From positions 1,922,001-1,986,000 of the forward strand of contig OY540812.1 of the NCBI GenBank assembly GCA_961205875.1: a DNA stretch of 64,000 nt, read 5' to 3'. The stretch's first letter is position 1. The number at the start of each line of letters is the position of its first letter. Of this stretch, positions 34,828-47,774 are shown piece by piece. This DNA comes from Sialis fuliginosa. Taxonomy: Eukaryota; Arthropoda; Insecta; Megaloptera; Sialidae. The translations under genes were made by a program, and so were the position numbers. The notes under the pieces were generated by a model that was given only the letters and a program-made list of their open reading frames with translations, did not search any database and was not told where the DNA came from.

Positions 34828-36389
34828 TTGAATTAGTCGGTGATATAAAAGAGAGCAAAAATATAGCTATTTTCTGTTAAATATCATAGCGAAATCAACG
34901 TACGAGTACGTTGAATTATATTCAAGTAAATAATACATTTTTAAATGTCTTTTATAATCATAAAAAAATAAAATAAGATTTTTTTTTGGTTGTTTGAAAA
35001 GTTCGTAGGGATTTTCAAGAGACGTTCTCGAAGGTATTACGTAAAAGATGGATAATTATTAATAAAAAATCCCTATGAACATTTTGTCATTATACCTTTA
35101 ATGTAATTTTACAGATAAACGAATTCGAAAGTAGCTATTTTAATTAATATAATACAAACCATAATAGTGAGAAGAAAAAATAACAATTTTAAGTTATGTT
35201 TTACGTTTGTAAATCAAATGAAATATAATAGTGTAAAAACAAGAAATGATTTAGTTGGTATGGAGTACGAACATAGCTTAAATAAATGTAACAGATTGTA
35301 CGGACATTTATGCCCCCTTTTATTTTGGAAATTAATTTTGAACGTGGATAGGAACGTTATTTAAAAATAATTATTGGTGATTTTTTATATACAATTAAAT
35401 ATTTATAATAACTTATAGTCATATGTTATCTGGATCACTGTAATTATTTGTTCTTTATTTTATTCTTTGATATAAAGTTGCCATATCTCATAAATTTTTT
35501 TTTTTTAGACTTTTTAGAGCATTAAAAAATATTTTAATTTTTTTTTTAATTATTCCCAAAATCGCGTCAATTAAAATAGATCTAAAGAAGTAAGACTGTA
35601 ACTTAACTCTCGCTAACAGCGTGTTTTCACGTTCTTACTAAAAAAAATTGTCAAAAATTAGTTAGTGCAACTTTCATCTGAAATGTTTTTTCGCCTTAAA
35701 AATTATGTTGTCTTATAAATTTTTTTAAAGTGCTCTGAAAATTCTGAAAAAAATCATGTGCTAAATTTCAACAAAATCCATTTTATAAAATGCTATTTGT
35801 TTGCTTTCGGCCATAAAATTATTAAACGGAGATAAATTCTTTCAATGTGCAAAACGTTTGACTATGCTATTTTGAAATTACATCATAAATAATTGGTGTT
35901 TCTTCTGTCTGCTTAAATTAGCGGGAGCCATGCATCGAGTTAATAGAAGTCTCGTAACCTTTTTAAAACCAACAATTGATTAAGTGGCTAAAATATCAAA
36001 ATAAAATTGTATATATAATATCTTGTTTTTGCCTATAGGTAGTTTAGTTTTAATATCATTATCGTAGGCACTGAATCTTTGTATAGTGATATATTTTGTG
36101 CAAAGGTGAATATAAAAATATAATTTCTGTATAAATAATAAATATATTTTTTTGTATATTTAAATTTCTGTTTTCATAAGGACTGTTCTATATTGTTACA
36201 AATATAATTTATTGGATAGAAGAGTTGTTCTTTTTAATCCAAATTTTTCAGATATTACAAGAGAAGTAAATAAATAAATATTTAACAATAATAAACAATA
36301 TTATTTTATAAAAAAAAATTAAATTGCATATAAAAGATAATTATTATATCTGCGCCTCTAATACAAGCAGTAAGTGCATCAAAAATATA

Positions 36390-39300
36390 ATACACGGTGA
36401 GTAAGTCTCAACAATGACGCCATGTAATAGTACGTTTACAATAATAGAAATAGAAGGTAGGTAATTTTTCAATAATACAATACTTTATACCTGTGTAGAT
36501 AAACAGGTAACAAAGAACTAATATAGAGCATTTACGTAAATGTCACTTGACAAACGCATGTTATACCTATGTAAATAAATAGGTATACTATAAAATTAAA
36601 TCGCATATATTATATTACAATATTAAATACAAGTGGCGCCATCCATTATCCGAAAACAGTATCACTAATTACGAATTTCTGCATTACCGGCATGTTTGCT
36701 AATGTCATTGAGTAAAAAAATATTCTTTATTCAATGCTAATGTAAAAAATGATTTTTAAAAACTTTTTGATTTTCAGATAATTTAACAAGTTATCGTATG
36801 TAAGGGTACAAATTGAAAGTTTGATAAAAAACCGTTATATTGATTCGAGAGCAACTTTTTATTAACATACGATAGCGTGCCTTGCTTGATAAAAAAATTG
36901 GTTAGATGCACCTCAACCATATCTAAAATATTTTTGAAATAATGTTATATAATATGGTGGAGGTGCCGTCATGTTACGTCATCAGATAAAAATTTTTTTG
37001 TCGAGTTAGGTACGCTATCGTATGTATAACCGCATGGTGATTCCAAAAATGTTGATAAAAAGTTCCGCTCGGACCGCTATCACTGTTTTTTATCAATTTT
37101 TCGTCGTAAAATGGCTGTAACTTTTGAACCCTTTGGTGAATTTCGCAACTGATAGAAAATGTCGAATTAGCGTATCCCTTTACATGCGATAACGTATCTA
37201 ATTATTTGAAAATCGAAAAAAGTATTTTTCGACTGTTTTTTAAGCCATACTATAGCCTTGTTTCTTTTTGGGAAATTTTTTTTTTTGGCGAGTTAGAGAC
37301 GCTATCGTATGTATTAGGGCACCCTAATTCCAAATATGCCCATAAAAAGTTGCGCTCGAATCGATAAGACGGTTTTTTATCAACTTTTGTCTTAAAAAAT
37401 TTCATCAAAATTTGAACCAGTGAATTGATTTAAAATCTATTATCATTTATGTTATCAGCATTTCATAATACATACGATGGCGTATCTATTTCTTTAAAAT
37501 TCAATAAGGATGAGTTTTTTAGTACTTTAATTGATACACCCTTTTTTAATTTAAAAATATTATGCACGCCATCATATGTAAAAGGATACGCTGGTATCAT
37601 ATATAACACCAGATTAAAATTCCTTTGTTTGTTAAAAATTTCAAGCTAATTTTTTAGACAAATGTTGATAAAAAACAGTTTCATCGTTCCGAGCGAAACT
37701 TTTTATATGCATTTTTGAACTCATGATACCCTAATACATACGATTAAAAAAATAACACGTTTAAAAAAAAAATTACTTAGTCGGAATGGCTTCTGAAAAA
37801 ATTATTGAACTATCAAAAACTGACTGGAAAATATTATTAGTACAAGCTGTTTCTGCTAGATGGCGCCATATAAACCATATAAATTTCAATAATTTTTTCA
37901 GAAGCCATTCCGACTAAGTCAATTTTTTTAACGTGTTAGAGACGTTATTGTATGTATTAGGGCACCCTAATTCCAAATATGCCCATAAAAAGTTGCATTC
38001 GGAACGAAAAAACCGTTTTTCATCAACTTTTGTCTAAAAAAAATGTTAAAATTATGAACCAGTGAATGTATTTAAAATCTGATATCATATATGTTATCAG
38101 CGAGTCTTCTTACATACGATGGAGGGTTTATTACTTACGAATTCAAAACAGATGTATTAATTATCGTACCAAAAAACACACTCTTTTTGAATTTGAAAGT
38201 AATAGACACGTTATGGTATGTTAGAGGACTCGCTTATAACATATATGATATCAGATTTTAAATACATTCACTGGTTCAAAATTTGATGAAATTTTTTAAG
38301 ACAAAAGTTGATAAAAAACCGTCTTATCGATTCGAGCGCAACTTTTTATGGGCATATTTGGAATCAGGGTGCCCTAATACATACGATAGCGTCTCTAACT
38401 CGCCAAAAAAAAAAATTTCCCAAAAAGAAACAAGGCTATAGTATGGCTTAAAAAACAGTCGAAAAATACTTTTTTCGATTTTCAAATAATTAGATACGTT
38501 ATCGCATGTAAAGGGATACGCTAATTCGACATTTTCTATCAGTTGCAAAATTCATCAAAGGGTTCAAAAGTTACAGCCATTTTACGACGAAAAATTGATA
38601 AAAAACAGTGATAGCGGTCCGAGCGGAACTTTTTATCAACATTTTTGGAATCACCATGCTGTTATACATACGATAGCGTGCCTAACTCGACAAAAAATTT
38701 TTAATCTGATGACGTAACATGACGGCACCTCCACCATTTATAAAAATATACAAAAATAATATTTATTCGTATTTTTGAATAAGGAATATAAAAAAATCAA
38801 AAAATATTTTATTCTGTACATTTTTATTTATGGTGGAGGTACCGTCTTGTTACGTCATCAGATAAATTATTACTAAACACCCCATCGTATGTAAGAAGAC
38901 TCGCTGATAACATATATGATATGATTTTAAATACATTCATTGGTTCATAATTTTAACATTTTTTTAGACAAAAGTTGATAAAAAATGGTTTTATCGTTCC
39001 GAGTGCAACTTTTTATGGGTATATTTGGAATTAGGATGTTCTAATACATACGATAGCGTCTCTAACTTGTAAAAAATAATTATTTAGTCGGAATGGCATC
39101 TGAAAAATACATTGAAATTTAAAAACTACATGTAGTACCATCTAGCGGGACAAATTTCAACTTCAAAAACTTATTAGTTCAAGCAATTTTTGCTAGATGG
39201 CGCCACATGTACCTTTCAAATTTCAATATTATTTTCAGATGCCGTTCCGACTAAATCAATTTTTTTTATAATGAAGAGACTTTATCGTATGTATTAATGA

Positions 39301-39545
39301 ATGAATTTAAAATCTGGTGTAATGTATGTTATCAGTGTCCTCTTACATATAATGACGTGTATACTTTTAAAACTGAAAACCGAGGGAATTTAAAACATCT
39401 ATTTATCTACATAGATGTTCTTAATTAGTTTTTTGTTTCCTGTTTATCTACACAGGTATAAAATATTGTACTATTGAAATTACTTACCTTTTATTTATAA
39501 ATATTTATTATATACGTACCTATTACATGGCATCATTGTTGATAA
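36390..39545. repeat. 3.1-kb foldback structure built of nested inverted repeats
   Basis: Outer arms: 36400-36600 (ATGACGCCATGTAATA, TACCTGTGTAGATAAACAGG) pair with 39380-39545. Inner arms: 36955-37460 pair nearly perfectly with 38210-38740 over about 500 bp. Examples are GAGGTGCCGTCATGTTACGT against its inverse, and GCCATACTATAGCCTTG against CAAGGCTATAGTATGGC. The centre holds further foldbacks (GGAATGGCTTCTGAAAAAAT at 37785 and its inverse at 37895). The motif ACATACGATAGCGT or its inverse recurs about 18 times with alternating orientation and appears to bound the modules. No coding potential. A transposon-derived long inverted repeat; the superfamily is not recognised. Confidence 0.9.
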
Positions 39546-39830
39546 AATTCTTTTTACTGTATTATTATATATATAAACAAATAAATATACAAAAAAATTG
39601 TATAGAACCTTTTGCGTAAAGAATTTAATTAGCTTTAATTTCATACATAACTATTTTTGTCGTAACTTCTAAATAAAGCCGAGAAATTAGCAATAGCTGA
39701 CTTTTTCCATCAGAATTTCTTCTATTCCAAAATACTTGACCTGTTATGGAAATATGGGTATTTTAGATAAAATAAAACAACAAATAAAAAGTACACAACA
39801 CATATATATTTTGTTTATTAAATACAATGA

Positions 39831-40639
39831 CTAATAAATTCCAATTGTTTGAATTAATCCAGCATAAATCTGTAACGTTATAACTCCAATACACGAAGTA
39901 ACGAAAGCTTTAATTAACAATCCGAACCACGGTCCTGCCATAATCGTGGCGATAATCACATCAAGGATTAATGACTTGTATGCAGATACAAATATCAACG
40001 CTATTACAATACGTCTAAATGATTTTTGAAGATCGTGACGCGACCATAACCATATCAAAGTAACGGTCGTAATGTGCTGCATCAATAGTATGTTCGAGTC
40101 GAGGCATTTCTGTATGTAACGCCAGTCGAATTCAGCGCCACGTGCTCCTACCCAAAGCAAGAGTGCTCTGGATAGAATTACTTCAGCTGTTGCCCATCCG
40201 ATTCCAGCTGTCAAAACTTTACTGTGTCCTTTTCCAGGGATTCTGTTTAGTACGACGTGCATTCCGATTAAATCTGCTAGATCTACTGTTGCTTTTAAAA
40301 ATTCCTGAAAGAAAAAAACATCATTTAGTTCTTGTTATTACCATTTAATTAATACAGTAATTACCGAAATACTTAATGTTCCTTCAACGACATCTGCATC
40401 AGGGAAAAATGTTGCAAGTACTAACATTTTTGCTAATTGGGTAAACATGTATATACATCCTGCTTGAATACATTTCCAAAATGCTCCGTATTCAGATCTG
40501 GAATTAATATATTTTAAATTAGTATTTAAAAAAAATTAACCTACAAATGATTAAGATCTTACAATCCAGAATACTTATATGTGAGATAATATGGTACGTA
40601 TATTAACGCCACACAGTTTCCAAAATGATACAAAGTCAT
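39831..40639 (-). CDS. TMEM147: Transmembrane protein 147 homologue, three coding exons
   Basis: ER multipass membrane protein; the family associates with the translocon (Nicalin-NOMO and ribosome-bound complexes). Minus-strand exons 40639-40563, 40497-40365 and 40304-39831 join in phase to 684 nt (227 residues; human protein 224). It starts [20 protein letters not shown], the family N-terminus, followed by [15 protein letters not shown]. The central [14 protein letters not shown] and [12 protein letters not shown] blocks are hallmarks. About seven hydrophobic segments are visible, the last being [20 protein letters not shown] poly(A) signal TTTATT (AATAAA on the minus strand) is at 39814-39819, close to the stop. 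Confidence 0.95.
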
Positions 40640-43380
40640 TTTGATTGATATTAAATTAAATTAAATCAATATTATCTGATTAGGTGTTTTGTATGCATGC
40701 ACTTTTGAATTACAATTTTTACGCTTATATTGCACGGATTGCACTTGTAGCACTTGACACTTATCACAGAGTTGTATCAAGACGAACAAGAACGACAATC
40801 ATAAAGTTATATTACCGGATTATATTGTATTATTAAGGTGTGTAGTTTTTTCTAATTGTTAATATTTATTTTCGGATCAATTTTTGTCTGAGAAGAAAAC
40901 CTAATATTTTTGAAAACGATCTTACAACTGAGAACAAATGTTAACTCTAGTCAATTTTTGAAATTTTTTTAAAATTTGCTTTAGAAAAAAAATGTTATGG
41001 TATAAAAGTTGTAGAAAATATATAATTTATGATCTATTCGTTTTTTTGTGTCTTCATCATTTAACATTTTTTTAAATATAATAAAATAATATTTGAAAGA
41101 ACCGTGGTATCCAAAAAAAAAAAAATATAGTTAAAACTTAAAACTTATTTTTGTTCAATTCATGATATAGAAAAACATGAATATGACATAAATTATAGAA
41201 AATAACGTTCTCTATAACGTTTATTATAAACTTTTTTTTTGCATCATTTGAAAAAAAGATTATTTCCTTTAAAAATTTTTAAAAAATATTTTTTTACAAA
41301 AAATAAAGATAATAACTTGTATCTAAAACATTTTTTCTAATATAATATAATATAATTAAAAAATAATTAGAAAATTTTAAAAATTAAAGAAAATCGATTA
41401 TATCCTAAAAAAAAATTGGTGAAAAAATGAACAGAACATAAATTATAGATAAGAGAATTTATATTATATATTATATTTATATTTATATTATATTATGATA
41501 AGAGAATTTTATACAAGAACCTTATGTTTAAAATTCCATGTCTGTAAGTCTTGCCGTTTTGGCTGTAGAGCGTTCACAAACATACAGACAGACACACACA
41601 CACACAGACGTCATTGAAATAATGGTACTACGTGATTCAAGGACCTTCAAAACGCGTAATTCCGTCAAAATCTAAATTTTTATATAATTTTATTAAAAAA
41701 TATTAATTCTAAATTTTCCTTAATACGTGCCTGATTATTATATTTTAAACATAGTCACAAATAATAAGTATGACTGTCCAGGGTTATCAATACTTTCATA
41801 TACTACATATATTTTATATAAGCGACCGTATAAGAAAGTAAAAAACAGTATTTTTATCAGTGAAAATATGTCTAACATAAGATACACATATTTTTTTTTA
41901 ATTTGCCTATTTTTAATGGAATTAATTTCGATTTAATATTTAAATTAAGATGTACATCTATTTGTGACTGTAAATATTAATATTTTAATAATAATTTAAT
42001 ATTAAATTGACTCATTTTTTGTTAATTACGTTTACATTACATATTTGCAATAATTTATTACCCAGCGCCTCCACCATAATTTTTAACGATTGATTAATAT
42101 ATTATTTTATTTTTTAAATTTTGTTAGTAAGTGCATGCTAATGTTATTATTTTGATGTAAAAGATTTCTATCTAAAACATTTCATAATCTGAAACATGTT
42201 TTTTGTATATTTATGACTGAATTTGTAAAATTAATGGTTTTGGAAGAAATTTAAAATTTACAAGAAATGTGTATTTATTTTATACTTAATTATATTTGCA
42301 TGCATCTAAAATAACATTGATTTCCCTATGTCTGAAGTACGTAAAAAAACATCTGCTAAGTAAATGCACAGTGCCTCCTCGTGCTAAATTCACCAAAGAT
42401 AATTAATTATTGAACAATTTAAATAAAAACCGATGCTCAGATAAATTGTTTAAAATTGGTTAACCATTTAATTTTTATACAATTTTACTAAAAAATATTA
42501 GTTCGAAATTTTTCTTAGAACGCACCTGATTATTTTTTCGTATATTTTTAATTTTTTGACAATTTTAATCTAAATCTAAATTTATGCAAACGTTAAAATA
42601 ACATTTAAAACGTCAAAATGACAGTTAATAAAAAAACAAAAGACGATTTTTAAAAATAAATTGAGATAAATCTTTGTAAGGGAATATTTTACAACAAACG
42701 TTGTAGACCCATATTATAGGAAATTTAATGCTCTACAAAAAATATTCTATAAAATTTTCATGTAAAATGTGTCGTTCTTGATATATCTTGAAAAAATAAA
42801 TATTTTGGGATGTCACCCCTCCCCCTTACACACGATTTTAATGATTTTAAAATGGGACCGTCCTCAAGCCAGACCCAATCATCCGACCAAGTTTAAATAA
42901 TATCGGTTCAGTGGTTCATGAGTTATGCGTGTGACAAGGATTCAGGGAACAGACAGACAGACAGACACTGAACGAAAAGTGTTTGTCTTGACGTGAAATG
43001 GAAAGATCAATTTAAAATTTTGAAATCGGAGAACATTTTTTTTGTCTCAATCTAAAACGATCACAAAGCTTCTCGTATCTTCTATATTGCGACTGAGCAA
43101 TAAAATTTAAAATCTTGCAATGTGAAAATTCAATTAAGAAAATGTATATCACGTAAACATCTTTCTTTGTCTTACTGTGGTATTCAACAATCTCATAAAA
43201 AAATTAACTTGCACGGTTCACTGATTTTTTTAGTTATCATGAAGCATAAATTGCAAAGAAAAAGACAATGCGAGTCAGTTTAAAACTTGAAAATAATAAT
43301 CATAGAGACTTATATCCCCTCCTTTCACCCTCGACGGTTGCATCTTATAGGTCGTAGACCGAGCAGAGGGGGTCGGCATG
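40640..43380. other. Upstream of TMEM147, AT-rich, no gene seen
   Basis: The TMEM147 promoter and 5' UTR lie at the left edge. Beyond it is AT-rich sequence with poly-A tracts, an ACACACACAC run near 41596 and one dispersed repeat (42349-43095). No supported ORF. Confidence 0.7.
42349..43095 (+). repeat. CTGCCAAG family repeat, near full length
   Basis: Starts ACATCTGCTAAGTAAATGCA, carries all family blocks including the CAGACAGACAGACAC tract, and ends CTTCTCGTATCTTC...TATTGCGA. Confidence 0.9.
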
Positions 43381-43460
43381 GTGGGGATACCGACCGACTG
43401 GTGGGGATGTTGCGCATGCGCAGTCAGTTATGGCGGGAGTTCACGCCCTTTATAAGTATC
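43380..43460. promoter_or_regulatory. GC-rich patch with NRF1-type palindrome
   Basis: GCGCATGCGC at 43412-43421 is a perfect NRF1 (Ewg in flies) core. It is followed by AGTTATGGCGG (YY1-like) and sits in a GC-rich 150-bp island within AT-rich DNA. It resembles a promoter, but I see no adjacent coding exon. Confidence 0.4.
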
Positions 43461-44328
43461 GATCGAAGATTCTCGCAAATGACAAAGATGTACTTAGGGA
43501 TTGAAATGAGATGGGGACTTTATTCCGATTTCTATTGTTCGAGGAGTGAGAATTTTGGTTATTGTTTTATGTTAGTTGGAGTATTTGAATGAACTTTGTT
43601 AATGTCGTTAATTTATTGTTATTTTCTAACATTTTCGTTGCGATTTTCTTTTACAATAGCCTATTTCGACAACGATGGGTAACTATGTAACGTATTAGGG
43701 TCTACCTAAACTCAGAAATAGATGATTTTTTTTTATATTTTACCAAATTTTTATTATATTCAATTACATAATTACTAGAGATTGGAAAAATAGTTGTTAT
43801 TTTCAATGAAATAGTTACTAGTTCAATTTTTTTTCGGAAAATAGTTTTTTTTACGATTTAATAATAATTAGTGCAAATGAAGCAGTAAAAAGTGTCGCAA
43901 ATAGTTGGAAAGGTAGTTGCATATAGTTGATTTCAAATTGTGTTCAATCAAACCAGTTTTTTGAAAACGGTGGAGATATGTAATAAAAATTACAATAAAT
44001 GCATTTTTACGCAATAGTTGAAAAACTATTTTTCCAATCTCTATGAATTACATACAATTTCATGATTACATATAAAAGACCTAAAGGGGGTATAAATGCC
44101 TGTACTAAAATATAAATTAATAATAAAAAGAAAAATAAATAAATCAATTTTGCACTAGGTATACCTAGAAAAAAATAAAATTTGTAATTAATTTTACTTG
44201 TAAATGGATTCTTTATGAAAGTAATTTATGTTTTTAAATTTAAATAAATATCACCAAATAGTTCATTAAAAGAAAAGAAAAAAAAAAAATAAATAAATAA
44301 AAATGATAAAAAAAAACAAAAAACAAAA

Positions 44329-44480
44329 AAATCTGCCAAGTAAATGTACAGTGCTTCCTCTTGCTAAATTCACTAAAGGTAGTTAATTATAGAACAATTT
44401 AAATAAAAACCGATTAAGTGTTCAGATAAATTGCCTGGCATTGGTATGAAGCATTTAATTTTTATACAATTAAAAAAACA
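44329..44480 (+). repeat. CTGCCAAG family repeat, truncated copy
   Basis: Carries ATCTGCCAAGTAAATGTACA and the next 130 bp of the family, then breaks off into poly-A/T sequence. Confidence 0.78.
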
Positions 44481-44879
44481 AAACACGATTTTTAATAAAT
44501 TATGTTTTTTTTTTTTTACAAGAATATATAAAAAGAGGGGGTAGATTAAAAAAAAACAGTAATGCATAAGTATTGTTTTAGATGATTTTTTCACATTTGA
44601 AGTTTTGATATTGAGTCTGTCGGTCTGTAACACAAAAATTTTCGCCTTGGTAGAAAACCTTTTACTTTTGAAAACAATCATACAACCGGTATTTTTATTA
44701 ATAATTAATTTTATTATACTATAAAGCCTTGGCAAATAAGACATCGCTGTTACGTCGTCGCATCCAACTTGACTATTCAAATGAGTTACACTCCTGTTTA
44801 AAAAAAGGACAAGTATATTCCAAACCTGTTTCTATCTCTTTCTTTTGACACGACTCTGTTTTCGAGTCAGATGCGTGGT

Positions 44880-45080
44880 TATCCTAGATAAAATTATAAT
44901 AATATTTTTTGGCAGATATAAATTTAAAAACAAAATACTAATGACTATTTTATTAAATTTTATGGCGCCATTTCAAAATGCACCAATCACACATCGTTAA
45001 ATTTGACCAAAGGTTACTACAACACTTCTAATTGCCCCCATGTTAAATTTCCTATGTCTTAATCAACTTAGAATACACTG
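44880..45080. mobile_element. Half copy of a mariner-type MITE
   Basis: Matches the reverse complement of 63305-63510 (TCACACATCGTTAAATTTGA, GGTTACTACAACACTTCTAA) and ends at GAATACACTG followed by TA. The left side is truncated at CCTAGATAAAATT. Confidence 0.78.
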
Positions 45081-45373
45081 TATGTATATTTCATATGCAT
45101 AAAAACAAACTAGTTTGTCTTTATTTAAGAAAAGGTAATCGCAAGCTTTCGATTCACAGAATCATCGTCAGGCTATTAATAAAGATTTAAATTTGAGAAC
45201 GATGTCGTTATCTCAATAATATTCATGTGACTACGGAAATGTTTGAAAAAATATATATTATTATTTCATATCACTGATCTGGTATTATTTAACTGGGTAG
45301 TGGATACCTATGGAATTACTATTAAACCGGATGGCTAAATTTCATACTTTTTCTAACAGTATCATTTCCATTT

Positions 45374-45383
45374 GCGCATGCGC
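45374..45383. promoter_or_regulatory. NRF1-type palindrome
   Basis: GCGCATGCGC, the second perfect occurrence within 2 kb. Isolated in AT-rich sequence; function unproven. Confidence 0.3.
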
Positions 45384-45779
45384 GAGACGCAACACTGAAC
45401 TCAATTTTGATATAATATAGAGGTATGTGACGTGCTTCTATAGTTTCTTTATTCAATTGTTAATCAGATTTGACAGTTAGTATGCATCTATGGTTGTTTA
45501 TTTAGTTATTATTTGATAATTAAAATAAATTACAGGTTTCGCGTGTTAAATAAGTGTATTGTAGTTGATATACAATTGAACTTGTATGTATTTATTTATA
45601 TATTTACCAAATCAATTTGATAAATTTGAATTTCGAACATCCGTTGATGCATGCGCATAATCAGTTTCGGTTGTTAGGAAATATTCAATTTCAGCCATCA
45701 TGTCTGACTTATCATCAGTCCAGCCATGTCAATGTTTCATATACATATAGTATAAGAAAGTAAAAAACATACACCTATC

Positions 45780-46060
45780 GAATATCTTGTCTGCGAGCAG
45801 TACCGCACCCACTGGACCCGCGCGGCCGGCGTCCAGACCGTCTAAACACCGCCGGTACATTGCTAATTGGTATTTGTACAAAGCGGCCCCCCAATTAGAC
45901 GGGACTGGTCCGCCGCTGCCGCCGTCGGGTTGTTATAATAACCAAACAGAAACACGCGCGCGCGGGAGACAGGCGTTACCGTGGCAACGCCGCGCGACGG
46001 ACAGAGAGAGAGCGCCCACCCCGCCGCGTCCTAAGCTATTTTTGATAAGACGATCAATTA
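45780..46060. promoter_or_regulatory. GC-rich non-repetitive island with RFX X-box
   Basis: About 280 bp of strongly GC-rich, CpG-dense sequence in otherwise AT-rich DNA. It contains CGTTACCGTGGCAACG (X-box GTTACC-GT-GGCAAC at 45975-45988), homeodomain-type cores (TGCTAATTGG, CCAATTAG) and a near-palindrome GGTTGTTATAATAACC. An open frame here (45787-46074) has Pro/Arg/Ala-rich composition explained by GC content alone. Best read as a candidate enhancer or promoter; a 5' exon of a distant gene cannot be excluded. Confidence 0.45.
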
Positions 46061-46147
46061 TGATTCAGCTTTAAGTATTGCCTTTCAGGTTTATTACGCG
46101 TTTTGCTTCTTATTATCGTTTCGTTTTTATCAGATGAATTAATTTAC

Positions 46148-47110
46148 AGTAAGACCTCGATTATTCCAGGAACCTCCGATAACACGGAAGAAATACAAAA
46201 ATCTAAATTTTTAATCATTTTTACTTCCATGTTCCGAAGGAAATGGAAGTATTGTAATACCGTCGGAAAATCGTGTCCGAGATAATGAATTATGAATGTA
46301 CTAACTTCAAAACTTGAAGGTGGCTGTGCGTGTGTCTGGATGTAGAATTTTCTTTCGTTCGCGATAACTACTGTAATATCGGTATGGAGAACCATACATG
46401 ACTTCCATGTTCTTTCTATCTTTTTAAATAATTTTTAAATATGAATTTTTTTTAAATATTTTATTTATATAACCTACTACTATGAATATAAACGTAATAC
46501 ATAAAAAAACATATATACTTACGACGGTCACAGCTGTTATTGCCATTTTTATATAAATATAATTTAATTTCCTAATGTCCAAAACATAATACACATTCGT
46601 AGAACAACTAATTTGACAATCTGAATTTAGTTGCATTTGTTTCCAAGGGAACATGAATTAATGACGTATTAATTAGTATTTAAAATTCAAATTTTGAAGC
46701 TATTTTTCATCCCTTCAATGACTGTTTAGGCACGTACAAATAATAAATGCCCCTTGAATTCAATTGAACTACAAATGTACCAAGTCTTATCAAAATTAGT
46801 GAGATAATCTCGCAACGTTCACTTTTTAGACGAAAAAAGTTACAAAATTTCGAATATTTCCAAAACCCTTAATCCGATTAGCACCAAAATCAATAGGTCT
46901 GGAGTACTCACTGAGACAAACATTTTCCCCAAAAACAATTCAGATCGGTACATTTTTACAATAGTTATCGTGAACGAAAGAAAATTCTACAATCAACTTT
47001 TCTTTAAGTTTTGAAGTTAGTACAATCAGAATTTACTCTTATCTCGGACACGATTTTTCGACGGTATTACAATACTTCCATTTCCTTCAGAACATGGAAG
47101 TAAAACAATA
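46148..47110. mobile_element. Tigger-like composite element with internal inverted repeat
   Basis: Left end CAGTAAGACCTCGATTATTC (46148) is of pogo/Tigger type. GGAAATGGAAGTATTGTAAT and TCGGAAAATCGTGTCCGAGA (46240-46285) reappear inverted at 47045-47100. Between them, 46690-47000 is the reverse complement of 61740-62060. No intact right terminus or ORF. Confidence 0.6.
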
Positions 47111-47712
47111 TCACCGTTGAAATCTCAATACATATAATAAATTAATATGTATTATAACTAATTCAAATAAATGCTATGTCTCATAAAAAAGTTTGTAAAC
47201 TATAAACAAAAAAAACGTCTAGTTTGTGATTGTTCTTATTCCACATTGTGACCAACGTCTCTGCGGAGTTGGCTAATCAGAGTTCGACTCGGTTTTTCAA
47301 TCAAGTGCCGTAAATTTATCGCGATATGAGTGGTGCAACAATTACAATCAAGATGAGGTTAAATTTATCACCAAAGTTCAACTGTCAGAAAGAGTTTGTG
47401 ATAAATATAAACTTATAAATGGAGAAATATTGTACTGTTTCTCTTGTGTTGTAGAAGCTTCTTAACTTTTCTTTCCAGAATTCGATATAGGGGGTTTTAA
47501 TTACTTACTTATTATTACTTCAATTTATTTCATTTTTGTCAATTTTTTTATGCTAACAGCGGTACTAAATACAGTAGGCTCTTTAGAAAACTGCATATTA
47601 AGTGAAGGGAAGCCCCAGGCCGGGTAGAAAAAAATAATTTAATCTTGAAATATTTTTTGAAAAGCAAGATATTATATTGTTATAAATTTTTTAATATTTT
47701 ACTACTTTTAAC

Positions 47713-47732
47713 GGGGGGGGGGGGGGGGGGGC
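47713..47732. repeat. Poly-G run
   Basis: About 19-20 consecutive G on the plus strand. Length may vary and the tract can form a quadruplex; assembly error is possible. Confidence 0.9.
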
Positions 47733-47774
47733 GTCCTGAAGTCCTATAAGTCTGATTTTTTTAAAATCGGTGTC

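Larger units (their letters stand above)
34153..36389. other. Downstream of DCAF8, gene-free
   Basis: Contains two short MITEs (34191-34315, 34728-34827) and otherwise AT-rich sequence. A 65-codon open frame at 35167-35364 has AT-driven composition and no protein-like features. Nothing else supported. Confidence 0.7.

Noticed and set aside
43287-43592. 101-codon frame beginning MKIIII
   Set aside because: No protein-like pattern; it overlaps a promoter-like patch.
44373-44780. 135-codon antisense frame
   Set aside because: Overlaps a truncated dispersed repeat and poly-A/T tracts; composition is AT-driven.
45787-46074. Possible Pro/Arg/Ala-rich protein
   Set aside because: Composition follows local GC content; no domain, no splice support. 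Interpreted as regulatory DNA.
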